Program-made: the position numbers and the translations under genes
Notes under the pieces: model-generated
Told to the model about the DNA's origin: nothing
Database searches by the model: none
What the model saw: only the letters and a program-made list of their open reading frames with translations
Shown: piece after piece, positions 9,480-18,421 of the stretch
How positions within the stretch are numbered: position 1 is the stretch's first letter
Layout: the number at the start of each line of letters is the position of its first letter
Assembly: GCF_003751445.1 (NCBI RefSeq)
Contig: NZ_RJUU01000001.1
Span: 3,229,001-3,293,000 of the forward strand
Length of the DNA: 64,000 nucleotides
From: Streptomyces sp. 840.1
GTDB lineage: Bacteria > Actinomycetota > Actinomycetes > Streptomycetales > Streptomycetaceae
Reading direction: 5' to 3'

Positions 9480-12400
9480 GTGTCCGCGCCGCATCGTTTC
9501 CTCAGCCCCTTCGTGCGCACGCGCACCAGGTTGTCCCTCACACTCGGCCTCGTCCTCGTCGCCCTGACCGCCGCACTGTTGCCGTGGTGGAGCGCTGACG
9601 AGGCCTCACCGCCTCTGTCGAAGAAGGCCACTCAGGCACGGAAGGTGTCGACCGGCCCACGCGATGAGGCCGCCGCCCAGGCGGAGGCCGTGCGCACCCA
9701 CAAGCAAGTGCTCGTGGACACGGCCACCACTGCCACCTCCCAGACCTGGGCCCGGCCGGACGGCCTGCTGCGCACCCGCACGACCGCGCTCCCGTCCCGG
9801 GCGAAGACCGCCACCGGCGCCTGGGCCCCGGTCGACAACCGGCTGCGGCGGGTGAAGGGCGCCGCCCGCGGGCTGGGCGTCCAGCCGGTCAACCCCGCGC
9901 AGCCCGTCCGCTTCTCCGGCGGCACGCCGGGCCACGGGGCCGACCGTGCCGACCGCTCCCTCACCCGGCTGTCGCCGGCCGAGGGCCCTGAGGCGTCGTC
10001 GGAGACGGTGCTGGCCGAGGTGGACATCGACGGGCACACCGTGGCCTACACCTGGCCCGGCCCGTTGCCCGAGCCGGTGCTCGACGGTCCGCGCGCGCTG
10101 TACCCCGAAGTGCTGCCGGGCGTAGACCTGTTGCTGGTCGCCCGCGAGGACGGGGGCTTCGCCCAGTTGCTGATCGTCAAGAACCGCGAGGCCGCGCAGA
10201 GCAAGGCGCTGGCCACGGTGGCGTACGGGCTGCGCTCGAAGACCGCGGTGTTCCATCACGACGAGGACAGCGGACGCGTGGTCGTCCAGGACCGCTCCGG
10301 CAAGGAGGTCGGCTCGATTCCGACGCCCTTCGCCTGGGACTCCGACGGCCGTGACCCGGAGCTGGGCGACGGCCGCTCCACGACGCGCACCTCGGTCGAC
10401 ACGCCGGCGGACGTGCTGAAGCTGTCCGGGCTGAGCGGCATCGAGCCGGGTGCGCACCAGGCCCCGATGCCGGTCGAGTTGAAGGGCGACGGAACCGGCG
10501 CTGCCCGGCTCGACCTGCACGCTGCGCGGGCCGGACTGTTCACCGACCCCGATGTGCGCTACCCGGTGTATGTCGACCCGACGCTCAACAGCGGCTGGCT
10601 GGCGTGGACCGTCGCCTACAAGCCGCACCCGAACACCAGCTTCTGGAACGGCACCAACTTCAGCTCCGGCACCTCGGACGCCCGCGTCGGCCACGAAAGC
10701 GAAACCAACGGCACGGCCCGCTCCTTCTGGCGGATGAACTACAGCGCCAGTCTGAAGGGCGCGACCATCACCTCGGCGAGCTTCAAGGTGCTCAACAACC
10801 ACTCCTGGTCCTGCACCACCCGTGAGTTCCAGTTCTGGCTGACGGGGGGGATCTCCTCCGGCACGACATGGAACAAGCAGCCGAGCTGGGCGACGGAGAT
10901 CCAGCGCAAGTCGTTCGCCCACGGATGGTCCTCGTCCTCCTGCCCGGACGACTACGAGGCGTTCGACGTCAAGTCGGCCGCTCAGAAGGGCGCGGACAGC
11001 GGCTGGTCGAACATCACCTTCGGCATGCGCGCGACCAGCGAGTCCGACAGTCAGACGTGGCGCAAGTTCAAGGCCACCAGCGCCGCGATGGAAGTGGTCT
11101 ACAACCGGCCGCCCACCACACCTTCCGGCGTCTCCAGCATTCCGGGCGGCACCTGCAACCAGGCCACGGCCGGTGCCACGATCGGCAAGACGAACCTGGT
11201 CCTGTCGGCGAAGTCCACCGACCCCGACGGCAACCTCAAGGGCCTGCGGTTCCGGTTCTGGAAGAAGGGCGCCACCACCCCGTCGGGCACTCTGGTCACC
11301 AGCCTCTCCAGCGGCAAGGCCACACTCACCGTCGCCGCGACCACCTTGGTGGACAAGGGCGTCTACTACTGGGACGTGCGTGCGGAGGACTCCGGCGGCA
11401 AGGTATCGGCGTACTACCCGACCAGCGGCAACCGCTGCACCCTGACCGTCGACGGCTCGGGGCCGCCGCCGCCCACCGTGGAGAGCGACGTCTTTCCCGA
11501 GGCCACGCCCGACGGCCAGACCTGGGCCACGGTCAACTTCGGCAAGACCGGCCCCGTCACCTTCACCTCCGAAGGGGCCGCCAAGTTCCGGTGGTCCATA
11601 GAGGGGGTGAACCCCAAGGACGTGACCGCCACCAACGGCACCTACACACTCACCGGCTTCGCCCCGTCCCACGCCGGTCCCAACTGGCTCCAGGTGTACG
11701 CCTACGACGCGCTCGGCAACCCGAGCATGCGCACCGACTACAACTTCTACGTCCCGCCGCGGGACAAGGCGGACGGCCCCTTCGATACGGGCGGCGACGG
11801 CATCCCCGACCTGTTGATCGTGGATGCCAACGGCAACCTCCGTAACTGCGTCGGCGGACCCGAGGGTGACCTGTACGGCTGTCTGGCCGCCTCCTACGAC
11901 GCGGACAAGAAGCCCGATCCGCAGGGCCACTGGTACGACCCGGCCACCGGCAAGGCGGCGCTGATCAGCCACTACCAGGACACCTACCCGGGCGACGGTT
12001 CCACCGACCTGTTCGCGGTCAATCCGGACGGCCGCTTCCGGCTCTACCCGGGCGACGGCTACGGCAGCTTCGACGTCACCCGGCGCCTGGAGGTCCGCCT
12101 GCCCTCGAACACTCCGGCGCCGTCGACCTGGACGCAGATCAGGGCCATCGGCGACATCACCGGTGACAAGCTGCCCGACCTGGTGCTGCGCTCCGGTACC
12201 CAGTTCTGGCTCCTGTCCGGCTACACCGGCGCCACGTTCCGGACGGCCACGCTGATGAACGACGACGCGTGGGGCCGCCGCGACATCGTCAACGTCACCG
12301 ACATCAGCGGCGACAAGACGCCCGACCTGCTGTGGCGCAACCTGGACAACGGCAACATGTACCTCCGCCAGGGGAGGCCCGGCACGGTCGCCGGCAGTGT

Positions 12401-12656
12401 GGACGTGGCGTCGTTGAAGGTGGCGGCCGACTCCCTCACCGGGAAGGACGAGCCGTACGGCACGAGTTGGACGGAGGCGAACGTCGCGACCGCGATCGGC
12501 ATCCCCGACGTCAGCGGCGACGGCATCCCCGACATCTGGTCCCGCTCCGGCGCCGACGGGCAGACGCGGATCTACTTCCCGTCCCGGACCAACACCAACG
12601 CGCCGGTCAGGGTGGTCCTGTCGGTGGACTGGAGAACACTGAAGGCGCTGGGCTGA
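9480..12656 (+). CDS. Secreted FG-GAP/VCBS repeat protein (DNRLRE-type), RHS-locus partner
   Basis: 1058 residues from a GTG at 9480. A signal peptide is visible (RTRTRLSLTLGLVLVALTAALLPWWSADEA). Residues 110-350 carry the VDNRLR and GLFTDPDVRYPVYVDPT blocks typical of the large actinobacterial DNRLRE proteins that sit next to RHS genes; the middle (about 360-740) looks like beta-sandwich repeats with cysteine pairs (TTREFQFW, PGGTCNQATAG). The C-terminal 300 residues hold at least five FG-GAP/calcium-blade repeats (GGDGIPDLLIVD, DGSTDLFAVN, ITGDKLPDLVL, ISGDKTPDLLW, VSGDGIPDIW). It is transcribed divergently from the toxin and ends in a strong shared terminator. A cell-surface or secreted adhesin-like role is inferred; no catalytic motif is seen. 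Confidence 0.85.
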   Translation: MSAPHRFLSPFVRTRTRLSLTLGLVLVALTAALLPWWSADEASPPLSKKATQARKVSTGPRDEAAAQAEAVRTHKQVLVDTATTATSQTWARPDGLLRTRTTALPSRAKTATGAWAPVDNRLRRVKGAARGLGVQPVNPAQPVRFSGGTPGHGADRADRSLTRLSPAEGPEASSETVLAEVDIDGHTVAYTWPGPLPEPVLDGPRALYPEVLPGVDLLLVAREDGGFAQLLIVKNREAAQSKALATVAYGLRSKTAVFHHDEDSGRVVVQDRSGKEVGSIPTPFAWDSDGRDPELGDGRSTTRTSVDTPADVLKLSGLSGIEPGAHQAPMPVELKGDGTGAARLDLHAARAGLFTDPDVRYPVYVDPTLNSGWLAWTVAYKPHPNTSFWNGTNFSSGTSDARVGHESETNGTARSFWRMNYSASLKGATITSASFKVLNNHSWSCTTREFQFWLTGGISSGTTWNKQPSWATEIQRKSFAHGWSSSSCPDDYEAFDVKSAAQKGADSGWSNITFGMRATSESDSQTWRKFKATSAAMEVVYNRPPTTPSGVSSIPGGTCNQATAGATIGKTNLVLSAKSTDPDGNLKGLRFRFWKKGATTPSGTLVTSLSSGKATLTVAATTLVDKGVYYWDVRAEDSGGKVSAYYPTSGNRCTLTVDGSGPPPPTVESDVFPEATPDGQTWATVNFGKTGPVTFTSEGAAKFRWSIEGVNPKDVTATNGTYTLTGFAPSHAGPNWLQVYAYDALGNPSMRTDYNFYVPPRDKADGPFDTGGDGIPDLLIVDANGNLRNCVGGPEGDLYGCLAASYDADKKPDPQGHWYDPATGKAALISHYQDTYPGDGSTDLFAVNPDGRFRLYPGDGYGSFDVTRRLEVRLPSNTPAPSTWTQIRAIGDITGDKLPDLVLRSGTQFWLLSGYTGATFRTATLMNDDAWGRRDIVNVTDISGDKTPDLLWRNLDNGNMYLRQGRPGTVAGSVDVASLKVAADSLTGKDEPYGTSWTEANVATAIGIPDVSGDGIPDIWSRSGADGQTRIYFPSRTNTNAPVRVVLSVDWRTLKALG

Positions 12657-12687
12657 CCTACCGGTCACCAGCCGCGACCCACCGGTC

Positions 12688-12744
12688 AACAGCCATAGGG
12701 CTCCGGCCACCCCCCCCAGGGGTGGCCGGAGCCCTATGGCTGTT
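12688..12744. terminator. Bidirectional terminator with perfect 26-bp stem
   Basis: Left arm 12688-12713 and right arm 12719-12744 are perfectly complementary around a 5-nt loop. It lies between the convergent FG-GAP gene (ends 12656) and the DUF4190-like gene (ends 12786). Confidence 0.9.
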
Positions 12745-12785
12745 CAGCAGGCCCTGCCGGTGTCCTGCGGGTGCTTCGGCGCGAG

Positions 12786-13613
12786 TCAGAGCTTCAGGTC
12801 CCACTGGGTGGCGTCGTACGTGAAGCCGGGGTTGACCTCCACGGTCAGGCTCTTCGCGTCCGCAGGGGCGTCGAAGGCGTAGAGGACCGTGACCTTCTTG
12901 CCCGGCAGGACCGTACCGCTGAAGCCCTCGCCGACCTTGTCGTCGAAGATCTGCTCGGCGTCGACCCCGTCCTTCCCGGCGCGCGCCTCGACGCTGACGA
13001 GCGCGGAGTCGAACTTGTCCTTGCCCGCGTTCTCGATGACGACGGCCACGCGGTAGGCCTTGTTGCCCCTGGTGTGACCGGCGGCGAACGAGCTCGCGGA
13101 GTACGAGGTCGCGTCGCCGACCGTGACCGTGAGGTCGTCGTCGTAGACCGCCGAGTCGCCGGCCTCCAGGGCCCCGGCGGTGCCCTCCTTCTTGCCCTGG
13201 GCCCCGGTGTCCGCGTTCTTGCCGGTGTCCCCGCCCGCCTTCGGCTTCGCTGAGGCCGTTGTGTCCGACACCGCCTTGTTCAGGTCGCTCACCGCGTCGT
13301 CGACCGCCTTGAACGTGATCACGGCGCCGACCACCGAGAGGATCAGCGCGATCAGGCCGAGGGCCGCGCCGAACGTGGCCATGCGCTTGTTCGTCGCCTC
13401 GCCCCTCTTGGCGCGACCGCGGCCCACCAGGCCCAGGATCAGCGCGATCAGGCCGAGGATGCCTGCCAGCCAGAAGAGGAACGGGATCAGACCCGAGACC
13501 GCGCCGATGAGACCGAGGATCAGCGCCGCGACGCCGAGCCCGTTGCGTGCGGGGCGCAGACCGGGTGTCTGGGCGGGGATGTACGGCTGCTGCGGCTGGG
13601 TGTACTGGGACAT
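12786..13613 (-). CDS. DUF4190/DUF4352-domain membrane-anchored protein
   Basis: 275 residues from ATG 13613, chosen because GAAGGG lies 7-8 bp upstream and the protein then begins MSQYTQPQQPY, a Pro/Gln-rich cytoplasmic tail usual in this family. Two closely spaced hydrophobic segments plus a third (NGLGVAALILGLIGAVSGLIPF, LAGILGLIALILGLVG, GAALGLIALILSVVGAVITF) make the DUF4190-like membrane part. An acidic/Ala-rich linker leads to an extracellular beta domain (YDDDLTVTVGDATSY ... VVIENAGKD ... ARAGKDGVDAEQIFDD ... VLPGKKVTVLYAFDAP) matching the DUF4352 layout. Function unknown in the family. Divergent from the methylase gene. Confidence 0.8.
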   Translation of the reverse strand: MSQYTQPQQPYIPAQTPGLRPARNGLGVAALILGLIGAVSGLIPFLFWLAGILGLIALILGLVGRGRAKRGEATNKRMATFGAALGLIALILSVVGAVITFKAVDDAVSDLNKAVSDTTASAKPKAGGDTGKNADTGAQGKKEGTAGALEAGDSAVYDDDLTVTVGDATSYSASSFAAGHTRGNKAYRVAVVIENAGKDKFDSALVSVEARAGKDGVDAEQIFDDKVGEGFSGTVLPGKKVTVLYAFDAPADAKSLTVEVNPGFTYDATQWDLKL

Positions 13614-13840
13614 GGCTGTGCCCTTCGGCAGGTGCGGAGTTGAGTGGTGAGCGGTTCCACGCGCCGCCTTGTGCAGCGACAGGTCAATGACATCATCTCC
13701 TGTGAACCGAGTCAACATGGTTTACGCGGTTCAAAAGAGTTTGCACTGTGAATCGGGTGGTGTGAACAGGTCGGTATGCTCGCCGACACAACAGGGGGCA
13801 CGGGCGGGCAGCAGCGGTACGAGCACCAGGGAGACAGCAA

Positions 13841-16045
13841 GTGCCGGAGAACGTGACAGAGGTGACCGCCGCAGGCATCGCCCGGCTGGCAGGGGTGGGG
13901 CGCGCCGCCGTCAGTAACTGGCGCCGTCGGCACGCCGACTTCCCCAAGCCCGTGGGCGGCACCGAGACGAGTCCGTCGTTCGCCCTGCCCGAGGTTGAAC
14001 AGTGGCTGCGCGACCAGGGCAAACTCGCCGAGGTCCCGCTCCGCGAGCGCGTCTGGCAACAACTGGCCGGACACCCCGCCGGAGCCGTCCCCGCCCTGTT
14101 CCACGTCGGATGCGCCCTGCTCCTCGTGCGCGAGCGGCCCTCCGCCTGGCGGGAGATCACGGGGGTGTCCGACGCGCGGATGGCGGGCGTGCTCTCCCTC
14201 GCCCTGAACGAGGTGCTCGCCGCCCGGTTCGGACCGGCTTCCGAGGCCGGCCGCGCGGTTCACAGCCCGGACGGCTCCGAGCTCCTGCCGTCCGTCCCGC
14301 TGCTGCGGGGCGCCGCGGAGCTCGCTGCTGCCGCCGGGGTCAGGGAGACGTTCGAGTTCCTGCTCGGGCGCCAGCTCGACGCCAACCCGCGCCAGTACAC
14401 GCTCACCCCGCCCGGCCTCGCGGAGCTGATGGCCGCGCTGGCGGGCACCGGCGGCCGGCCCGCGCGCACCGTCCTCGATCCGGCGGCGGGCACCGGGGCC
14501 CTGCTGGGCGCCGTCTCGCGGCCGGACGCGCTGTACGCGCAGGAGAGCGATCCGGACCTCGCGGCACTCACCGCACTCCGGCTCGCCCTGCACACCGATT
14601 CCGCCGGGTGCGCGCTCGCCGTGCGAACCGGCGACACCCTGCGCGCCGACGCCTTTCCCGGCCTCACCGTCGACGCCGTGCTCTGCCATCCGCCGTTCAA
14701 CGAGCGCAACTGGGGGCACGACGAGCTCGCCTACGACCCGCGCTGGGAGTACGGCTTCCCCGCCCGCACGGAGTCCGAACTCGCCTGGGTGCAGCATGCG
14801 CTGGCCCATCTGCGCGAGGGTGGCACCGCGGTCCTGCTGATGCCGCCCGCCGCCGCGTCACGCCGCTCCGGCCGCCGCATCCGCGCCGATCTGCTGCGGC
14901 GCGGCGCCCTGCGGGCCGTCATCGCGCTGCCGGCCGGCGCCGCACCCCCCTACGGCATCCCGCTCCACCTGTGGGTCCTGCGCAAGCCGGACGCCGGGCC
15001 GCACCCCACGCCCGAAATCCTCCTGGTCGACACCGCCGACACCGCCGAACCTGCCTCCTCCCAGAGCGGCCGCGACCGGCTCGACTGGCCGGCCCTGCAC
15101 GCCGCCGTGCTCGACGCCTGGCGACCGTTCAGCGGTGAGCCAGGTGAAAGCGGTGAGACCAGTGAGACCAATGGAGCTGGTAAGGCCAATGCAGCTGGTG
15201 AGACCGATGGGGCCAGTGAGACCAGTGGGCCCAGTGAGACCGGCGGGACCGGGGAAACCGGTGCGACAGGGGAGAGCGTCCGCTTCCGGCTCGGCACCAG
15301 CCGCGTCGTCCCGGTCATCGAACTCCTCGACGACGACATCGACCTGGCTCCCGCCCGCCATCTGCCCGCCGCGGCCGCGGCTGACGGACCCGCCGAGCTG
15401 ATCGGCGTACGGGATCGGCTGACGAAGAGTCTGGTGCTCGCGGGCCGCCTCACCCCGCCGCCCGTCGAGGTCTCCGCCCCCGCCCGCTGGCCGCTCACCA
15501 CCGTGGGCGAACTCGCCCGTGCCGGCGCCCTCCAGCTCCGCACCGGCGGCTCCGGCACCGGCACCGGGCCCGTGCTCACCGAGTACGACGTCCTCGGCTC
15601 CACCGCCCCGTCGGGGAGCCTGCCCGCCGACGGGCCGCACGAGGAGCCCGTGCTCGTCGAACCGGGGGACGTCGTCGTCCCCGTACTCGGCGGCGGCTCC
15701 GTCGCCCGCGTCATCGACGACGCCACGGCGGGCGCCGCACTCGGCCGGAACCTCCAGCTGCTGCGCCCCGATCCGGCCGCACTCGACCCCTGGTTCCTCG
15801 CCGGCTTCCTGCGCGGCACCGCCAACAACCGTCAGGCCAGTAGCCACGCCTCCACCGCGACCCGGCTCGACGCCCGACGCCTCCAACTGCCCCGGCTGCC
15901 GCTGGCCGAGCAGCAGCGGTACGGCGAACGCTTCCGCGCACTGTCCGCCTTCGAGGACGCGCTACGCCTCGCCGGCCAACTCGGCGGACGGCTCGTCCAG
16001 GGGATGTACGACGGACTGACGGATGGAACGGTCACACCGAAGTGA
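13841..16045 (+). CDS. Orphan HTH / N6-adenine methylase / HsdS-like fusion protein
   Basis: 734 residues from GTG 13841, with GGGAGA about 8 bp upstream. Residues 8-60 are a helix-turn-helix (IARLAGVGRAAVSNWRRR). Residues 165-400 match the HsdM-type N6-DNA methylase core: motif I DPAAGTGALLGA near 211, YAQESDPDLAAL, then CHPPFNERNWGHDELAYDPRWEYG at motif IV, where canonical enzymes have NPPF/Y but His283 is found here. A low-complexity Ser/Gly/Glu/Thr stretch (about 433-480) links to a C-terminal third resembling a type I specificity subunit (RWPLTTVGELARAG, VEPGDVVVPVLGG, ARRLQLPRLPLAEQQRYGE). No restriction subunit is nearby. It may be an epigenetic regulator or an inactive paralogue. The assignment to N6-methylase is by motif; activity is uncertain. 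Confidence 0.8.
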   Translation: MPENVTEVTAAGIARLAGVGRAAVSNWRRRHADFPKPVGGTETSPSFALPEVEQWLRDQGKLAEVPLRERVWQQLAGHPAGAVPALFHVGCALLLVRERPSAWREITGVSDARMAGVLSLALNEVLAARFGPASEAGRAVHSPDGSELLPSVPLLRGAAELAAAAGVRETFEFLLGRQLDANPRQYTLTPPGLAELMAALAGTGGRPARTVLDPAAGTGALLGAVSRPDALYAQESDPDLAALTALRLALHTDSAGCALAVRTGDTLRADAFPGLTVDAVLCHPPFNERNWGHDELAYDPRWEYGFPARTESELAWVQHALAHLREGGTAVLLMPPAAASRRSGRRIRADLLRRGALRAVIALPAGAAPPYGIPLHLWVLRKPDAGPHPTPEILLVDTADTAEPASSQSGRDRLDWPALHAAVLDAWRPFSGEPGESGETSETNGAGKANAAGETDGASETSGPSETGGTGETGATGESVRFRLGTSRVVPVIELLDDDIDLAPARHLPAAAAADGPAELIGVRDRLTKSLVLAGRLTPPPVEVSAPARWPLTTVGELARAGALQLRTGGSGTGTGPVLTEYDVLGSTAPSGSLPADGPHEEPVLVEPGDVVVPVLGGGSVARVIDDATAGAALGRNLQLLRPDPAALDPWFLAGFLRGTANNRQASSHASTATRLDARRLQLPRLPLAEQQRYGERFRALSAFEDALRLAGQLGGRLVQGMYDGLTDGTVTPK
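15135..15275 (+). repeat. Degenerate 9-bp tandem repeat inside the methylase gene
   Basis: Around fifteen diverged copies of a GGTGAGACC/AGTGAGACC unit encode a Ser-Glu-Thr/Gly-Ala linker between the methylase and specificity-like parts. The unit is a multiple of three, so copy-number changes would keep the frame. Confidence 0.7.
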
Positions 16046-16167
16046 GCGGAACGACAACGGTTCCGTACAACTCGGGGCCCCTTGCCGGTGCCGCCCCTTA
16101 CGCTCGGTTCTGCGCGCACGTCCAGGTGCGCGCGGATGTCCCATGACCAGGTATTCCAGGAGCAGCC

Positions 16168-16791
16168 ATGTACGCCCCGGGCCAACCGCCGACGGCGCCG
16201 CGCACAGTCCCCAGCAGGGCCTGGATCGTCTCGATGCGCGTGCTGTTCAGCGTGCTCTCGGTGTTCTCCTGCGGCCTGCTCCTGTGGACGCCTCTGCTCC
16301 GGCTGGCGATCGTGCGCCGCAGGGCCTTCGACTGGTGGACGGCCGGGGCCGGCTTCGTGCTCGTCTGCGTGCTGCTGCCGATCATCGGCAGGGACGGCAG
16401 CGACACCGACGCCCACGGCGTCGACTACGTCCTCATCCCGCTGCTGCTGCTCGCCATGGTGGCCGCCCCCACGCACTTCATCGTCGCGGACATCCGCCAC
16501 TACGCGCGGCAGAACGGCATGAACGGCGCCATGCCGCCCATGCCCGGCTACCCGTACGCGCCCACGGTGCCCATGCAGACACCGGTGCGGGCACCGATGC
16601 AGCCGACCGGACAGCAGCCCCCGGCCCCGCAGTCCTACCCGCCGCAGCCGTACCAGCAGCCCCACCGCGCACCGCAGCCGTCCACCCCCCAGCCGCACCG
16701 GACACCCCACGCCCACCCCCAGCGCATCGACCAGGTCCGCGCCGAACTGGACGAGCTCAGCGACTACCTGCGCAAGGAGGAAGGCCGGTGA
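16168..16791 (+). CDS. Proline-rich membrane protein coupled to a Ser/Thr kinase
   Basis: 207 residues from ATG 16168 (AGGAGC 6 bp upstream). Three hydrophobic segments: MRVLFSVLSVFSCGLLLWTP, AGAGFVLVCVLLPIIG and DYVLIPLLLLAMVAAPTHFIV. The C-terminal half is a Pro/Gln-rich cytoplasmic tail (PQPYQQPHRAPQPSTPQPH) ending in a short charged helix (IDQVRAELDELSDYLRKEEGR). Its TGA overlaps the GTG of the kinase gene (GTGA at 16788-16791), so the two are cotranslated. It may anchor or be a substrate of the kinase; this is inference. No family name recognised. Confidence 0.8.
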   Translation: MYAPGQPPTAPRTVPSRAWIVSMRVLFSVLSVFSCGLLLWTPLLRLAIVRRRAFDWWTAGAGFVLVCVLLPIIGRDGSDTDAHGVDYVLIPLLLLAMVAAPTHFIVADIRHYARQNGMNGAMPPMPGYPYAPTVPMQTPVRAPMQPTGQQPPAPQSYPPQPYQQPHRAPQPSTPQPHRTPHAHPQRIDQVRAELDELSDYLRKEEGR

Positions 16792-18329
16792 ACGGCCGCC
16801 TCATCGACGGGCGATACCAACTGGCCACGATCCTCGGCCAGGGCGGCATGGGCCAGGTCTGGACGGCCTACGACCAGCGCCTGGACCGCCGCGTCGCGGT
16901 CAAGCTGGTGCGCCCCGACAAGGTCACCGGCCCCATGGGCAGCGACGCGGCAGGCGAACTGCGGCGCCGCTTCGTCCGCGAGTGCCGCGTCACCGCCCAG
17001 GTCGACCACCCCGGCCTGGTCACCGTCCACGACGCGGGCAGCGACGGCGACGAACTCTTCCTCGTCATGCAGTACGTCGAGGGCGCCGACCTCGCCGACC
17101 ACCTCACCGAGCACACCCCGTACCCCTGGCAGTGGTCCGTCGCCGTCGCCGCCCAGCTCTGCGCCGTCCTGAGCGCCGTCCACGCGGTGCCGATCGTCCA
17201 CCGCGACCTGAAGCCCCGCAACGTGATGGTGCGCCCCGAAGGCACCGTCCTCGTCCTGGACCTCGGAGTCGCCTCCGTCCTGGACACCGACACCACCCGC
17301 CTCACCCACACCGGCACACCCATCGGCTCACCCGCCTACATGGCCCCCGAGCAGGCCATGGGCGGCGCCGTCGGCCCGTACACCGACCTGTACGCACTCG
17401 GCATCCTGCTGCACGAACTCCTCAGCGGAGACGTCCCGTTCGCCGGCTCCACCGCGCTCGGCGTACTGCACCGCCACCTCTACGAGGCACCCGTGCCCGT
17501 CCGGCAGATCCGGGGCGACATCCCCGAGGCGCTCGAGGCGCTCGTACTGCGGCTGCTCGCCAAGGACCCGCAGCACCGCCCCTCCGGCGCCCAGGAGGTC
17601 TACGAGAGCCTCGCCCCCCTGCTCCCCGCCCGAGGTGCCGGACTGCCCGGCGGACCGCTCGACCCGACCCGCCCCTTCCTGCGCCCCCACGCCCCGTGGC
17701 CCGACCGCGTGACCACCCCGCCCGCCGCCCGGCCCGCACCGGTGCCCGCACTGCCCGCCCGGCCCGATGTCGCCGCCGCCGTCGACGAGGTCAAGAAGCT
17801 GCTCGGCGAAGGCCGGATCACCCACGCCGTCGACCTCCTCGGCGGCATCCTGCCCGCCGCCGCCGAACAGCACGGCGAGAGCTCCCCCGTCGTCCGCATC
17901 CTGCGCAAGCAGTACGCCGCCACGCTCATGGACGACGGCCAGTACCGCCGCGCCCTGCCCGAGCTGCGCCGGCTCGCCGACGACCGCGCGGCCGAGGCCG
18001 GACCGGCCGACCCGCAGACCCTCCAGTTCCGCCAGGACACCGCACAGTGCCTGGAGCAACTGGGCGAGCCCGCCGCCGCGCTCGCGGAGTACCGCGCCGT
18101 CCTCCCGTACTACGAGAACCGGTACGCCACCGGCGACGACCCGGCCCGCTCCTTCGAGATCCGCCACCGCATCGGCCAGCTCCTGCTCGCCCTCGGCGAC
18201 CACACCGCGGCCATCGCCGGGCTGCGGTCACTGCTGTACGACACCGAGCACAGATACGGGCCGCACCACCCGCTGCCCGTCGAACTCCGCCGCCAGCTGG
18301 CACGCCAGCTGCAGGTCCGCGGCGGCTGA
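16788..18329 (+). CDS. Serine/threonine protein kinase with C-terminal TPR-like region
   Basis: 513 residues from GTG 16788, overlapping the upstream stop by GTGA. Hanks-type kinase domain at residues 8-270: glycine loop LGQGGMGQVW, VAVK (Lys39), catalytic HRDLKPRN near 138-145, activation segment starting DLG (not DFG) near 157, PAYMAPEQ, and DLYALGILLHELLSG. A Pro-rich linker follows, then about 180 residues of helical repeats (VKKLLGEGRITHAVDLLGGI, LRKQYAATLMDDGQYRRALPELRRL, AQCLEQLGEPAAALAEYRAVLPYYE) that read as TPRs. No transmembrane segment, unlike PknB; membrane attachment could come from the coupled upstream protein. Substrates unknown. Confidence 0.92.
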   Translation: MNGRLIDGRYQLATILGQGGMGQVWTAYDQRLDRRVAVKLVRPDKVTGPMGSDAAGELRRRFVRECRVTAQVDHPGLVTVHDAGSDGDELFLVMQYVEGADLADHLTEHTPYPWQWSVAVAAQLCAVLSAVHAVPIVHRDLKPRNVMVRPEGTVLVLDLGVASVLDTDTTRLTHTGTPIGSPAYMAPEQAMGGAVGPYTDLYALGILLHELLSGDVPFAGSTALGVLHRHLYEAPVPVRQIRGDIPEALEALVLRLLAKDPQHRPSGAQEVYESLAPLLPARGAGLPGGPLDPTRPFLRPHAPWPDRVTTPPAARPAPVPALPARPDVAAAVDEVKKLLGEGRITHAVDLLGGILPAAAEQHGESSPVVRILRKQYAATLMDDGQYRRALPELRRLADDRAAEAGPADPQTLQFRQDTAQCLEQLGEPAAALAEYRAVLPYYENRYATGDDPARSFEIRHRIGQLLLALGDHTAAIAGLRSLLYDTEHRYGPHHPLPVELRRQLARQLQVRGG

Positions 18330-18421
18330 ACCCCGGCGGTCACGGGCCAGTTCACCCAATGGTCGCCCACCGGCCACACCCGGCATCCGCTCCCGACATA
18401 TTGACCGGCTGATGTACATTC

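Noticed and set aside
12786..13718. Longer start for the DUF4190-like protein at 13718
   Set aside because: The extra 35 residues have no family match, and the ATG at 13613 has a good ribosome site and the expected MSQYTQPQQPY start.
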